DNA from: an uncultured Anaeroplasmataceae bacterium
GTDB lineage: Bacteria; Bacillota_I; Bacilli_A; Acholeplasmatales; Anaeroplasmataceae
DNA length: 64,000 bases
Assembly: GCA_910584005.1 (NCBI GenBank)
Contig: CAJTXR010000001.1
Span: 571,154-635,153 of the forward strand
Reading direction: 5' to 3'
The notes beneath the pieces were generated by a model. It ran no database searches. It saw only the letters and a list, made by a program, of their open reading frames with translations, and had not been told where the DNA came from. Numbering within the stretch: position 1 is the first letter of the stretch; the number at the start of each line of letters is the position of its first letter. Shown piece by piece: positions 62,701-64,000 of the stretch. The position numbers and the translations under genes were made by a program.

Positions 62701-64000
62701 TTTTAGAAAGTGTTGTCTGAATTTCTAAGTTAAATTCTTTTTGTTGAGCTAATGTATAAAGTTCAACTCCATATTCTAAAAGCTGAAGAAGCTCCGTCTT
62801 GGTTATTAAATTTTCGGTTGGCTCTTCTATTTTTGTAAGAGCTGAAGCAGATAAAGTGATTGGCATCTGTAAACGAATAGAATCATAAACTCCATTAACG
62901 ATAAGATTCATTCCTTTAATATCTTGATTGTCTTGAATTAAAGTTAAACCAACACCAATACTACATATTTTGCCAACAATATTATCCAAAGTTAAAGCAA
63001 TACCTTCCGCATCAATTTTAAAATTCAAATCTCCAATATCAAAACCCTTTAAATCAAATTTAGGTAAAGTTAATGGATTGTTCTTTAGTATTGGCTGAAG
63101 GATTTGTTTTGCTTCATAAATTAGCGAATCAAGTTCACTCCATAAAAGCATAATTGTTTGATTAGAAATCGTTACATATACTTTATCCTTTGTTAAAACA
63201 AATTGCATATCTAAATCAATTCCAAATCCAGTAAAGGTAAGATTTCCCTGCATAATAAATGAAGATTTATTTAACAATAAGTCAAATGCACCAGAAAATT
63301 GAATTTCTTCTTTCTTCTTTTTTTCTTGAATCTCTACTTTAGTAGACCCAATTTCAATATGGATTGCTTGCCCTTTATATAATTGGATAAGGTATCCAAT
63401 TTGATCTAATAATAGAACAAAATCATTGTATTCTATCGTAGGAAGAAGCTCTTGAACCTCTGTTACATTAGAAGAACCAAGAACTACATTGCATTTTAAA
63501 TTCGTTTCATTGACAATGATTTCCATACCATTATTATAAAGAATAAAATCAATCATCACAACAGATAAACTTGATAGGATAGAATTCAAATTTAAAACAA
63601 TTCCATTTTCTTTCACAGAAACAATATCTAAAATAGGTAAGATATCAGAAAGAGATAGAGTAAAATCAAAATTAATCAATGGTAATCCTAATTTTGCAAA
63701 CACATCATTTATAAGTCCCATAATTTCTTTTTGAGGAATACAAATGACATTATCATAGAATTGAATGAAAATCTTTTGATTGACTACTCGAATTTCAAAT
63801 TCAACTTGAATATCTTGTATCTTTAAAATCAAATTAGCTAAAATATCATATTGTTTTGTTTCCGTTTGATAAACAAAATCAATCGTTCCATTCCATAAAA
63901 TATCCTTATAAGAACCATCTAGATTCATTCGGATGGATTCTTTATTGATAATCTTTGTTAGATACTCTATGACTTTACTATAGTTTGTTAGATTACTATA
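59738..64000 (-). CDS. Giant modular protein with repeated beta-rich units, InlB-like and LRR-like end (N-terminus missing)
   Basis: The frame is open to the right edge, so the start and any signal peptide lie outside; at least 1420 residues are visible. Counting from the Met at 63928, three similar beta-rich modules of roughly 200-250 residues can be traced at about 165-375, 376-615 and 620-800, with recurring patterns such as VLTKDKVYVTISNQTIMLLW and MMMSKKQIYIYYKDEYVYIH. They recall LolA/LppX-like lipid-cradle folds. Residues ~920-980 (YKIMGWYYDASYLKPI ... LVYYAKV) look like an InlB B-repeat, and ~1262-1312 (SIENLVFNESLASIPANAF) like a BspA-type LRR. No LPxTG anchor is seen. Probably a surface protein. 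Confidence 0.6.
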   Translation of the reverse strand, partial: YSNLTNYSKVIEYLTKIINKESIRMNLDGSYKDILWNGTIDFVYQTETKQYDILANLILKIQDIQVEFEIRVVNQKIFIQFYDNVICIPQKEIMGLINDVFAKLGLPLINFDFTLSLSDILPILDIVSVKENGIVLNLNSILSSLSVVMIDFILYNNGMEIIVNETNLKCNVVLGSSNVTEVQELLPTIEYNDFVLLLDQIGYLIQLYKGQAIHIEIGSTKVEIQEKKKKEEIQFSGAFDLLLNKSSFIMQGNLTFTGFGIDLDMQFVLTKDKVYVTISNQTIMLLWSELDSLIYEAKQILQPILKNNPLTLPKFDLKGFDIGDLNFKIDAEGIALTLDNIVGKICSIGVGLTLIQDNQDIKGMNLIVNGVYDSIRLQMPITLSASALTKIEEPTENLITKTELLQLLEYGVELYTLAQQKEFNLEIQTTLSKNGNAVAQIEGMLSLKILENNEFDARAKVIIREYQNGNAVAWHQLDINIISLTTMNTLDSSIQTPMVYITYGNNESDLNAVIKVSSTYKGITDLIESIMNLMNIEIPVLQSGQTNCICLSHILNSIDISNTKLSLGINLKDLFAAMQDEDQVLQLEIMRNEEGKIIELNASNIYLSYTNALQFMTMDQVTISLKEEGLSVELPSEKESYYDISNISNLFEALYYNALEKNFEITGTVTLTALSIVNVNVPITIKVNVDEKGAPTIYAHLDMGNLGLGAMMMSKKQIYIYYKDEYVYIHRDDSKDKDDRKLKIHYTEFFNNLVYYLMDYAMGLPESIISLINKTPEGDGFIDASQCVNSISIGTDLFEFNLNLKEIVDNNDLGDLEITLGATNVAKTDEQGNYIYDEAGNLIYVPMIYNIPKFKFVCVNVINLNSNSLVLSNIQKDENGNLVVQDVSMNELDQYIYEFDSQFNADEEYIYTNGAWVSNGRLKHIVSFDMGLAGSKIIKLSEGEKINFPYATGEILSVPQEEGMRYYKIMGWYYDASYLKPILDIQSHLMANKGLVYYAKVKDVTIQLEITSDYDEPQILTVYEGYDLLSHVEELYSIKNINNVIYKFNGVNDASGQKVDLNSLAPGTYAFVVDWVEVQYDFYALYGKEEYRLEQTDTMPFLDQDYGVEKNQNYFIYLASKLTPNFILQNFASTFVLNEERQRFEIQLFAVNDVKFEQYHKITFETAREEFNNKGYYGFFIRKDRNTDITSYLPNGSYDSYEINAWVSNRGTYYSFDDLKQINDSYEFSSYISTKQSYFEFEVTNDMACISLYTGTASTVIFPEFAYVGSRWVPIGAIKEQTESQDSPFTANTSIENLVFNESLASIPANAFKNCDGLVNIYLPASLQASAVAVDAFYFVKEGALNFEKARDQAKELRFHCSDAQANAFNLVACKYNGSDRHYGKNEAGFLGAGRADLRDSFVKEKVDILNISTNLIKNL

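Overview
The window is AT-rich bacterial DNA with short intergenic gaps, long minus-strand gene runs, strong Shine-Dalgarno (SD) sites and many intrinsic terminators. The gene set points to the Bacillota/Bacilli: sufCDSUB order, hprK-lgt-ppaX-whiA-acpS neighbourhood, a PriA-Fmt run, trmFO-xerC, RlmH/WalJ, and a YjcZ-type sporulation miniprotein. Tryptophan is encoded by TGG and TGA is used as stop, so this is not a recoded Mollicute. An uncultured gut Bacilli lineage near Erysipelotrichales/RF39 is my inference; no marker comparison could be run.

Layout. 1-6.3 kb: partial LeuRS-like protein, acyl carrier protein, orphan sugar-ABC ATPase, PucR-type regulator, RDD protein, then Ddl, a membrane-anchored MurF and an alpha/beta hydrolase. 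6.3-13.7 kb: sirtuin, LemA, MetK, TSCPD protein, a degenerate HD-GYP membrane protein, Fmt and PriA. The PriA transcript starts with what looks like a SAM-clan riboswitch plus terminator, and five genes downstream lies metK. 13.8-22.5 kb: S-4TM pore-former-like protein, Udk, CinA/PncC, a diaminopentanoate-dehydrogenase-like oxidoreductase, a lone CBM20 domain, a heterodimeric ABC exporter and divergent mutY. 22.6-32.3 kb: the SUF Fe-S operon, a permease fused to a dead HAD domain, a HAD protein, LeuS and a small membrane protein. 32.4-39.8 kb: uxaB-uxaA-uxaC hexuronate operon, MATE transporter, RlmH, WalJ and the YjcZ miniprotein.

40-46 kb: two very large tandem lipoproteins on the plus strand with SurA/PrsA-like features. 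46-52.5 kb: ECF S component, Tex, three poorly known proteins (one a lipoprotein) and a DUF378 protein. 52.4-56.8 kb: one operon reading 188-aa membrane protein, hprK, an Lgt-PpaX fusion, whiA, acpS. 56.8-64 kb: xerC, trmFO, an HD hydrolase and a giant repetitive protein that runs off the right edge.

No tRNA, rRNA, insertion sequence, prophage or CRISPR array was seen, and no gene-free stretch exceeds 300 bases. The most notable items are the riboswitch-led priA...metK transcript, the Lgt-PpaX fusion, the permease-pseudo-HAD fusion, the lone S-4TM protein under a perfect consensus promoter, and the tandem giant foldase-like lipoproteins. The rest is mostly housekeeping.
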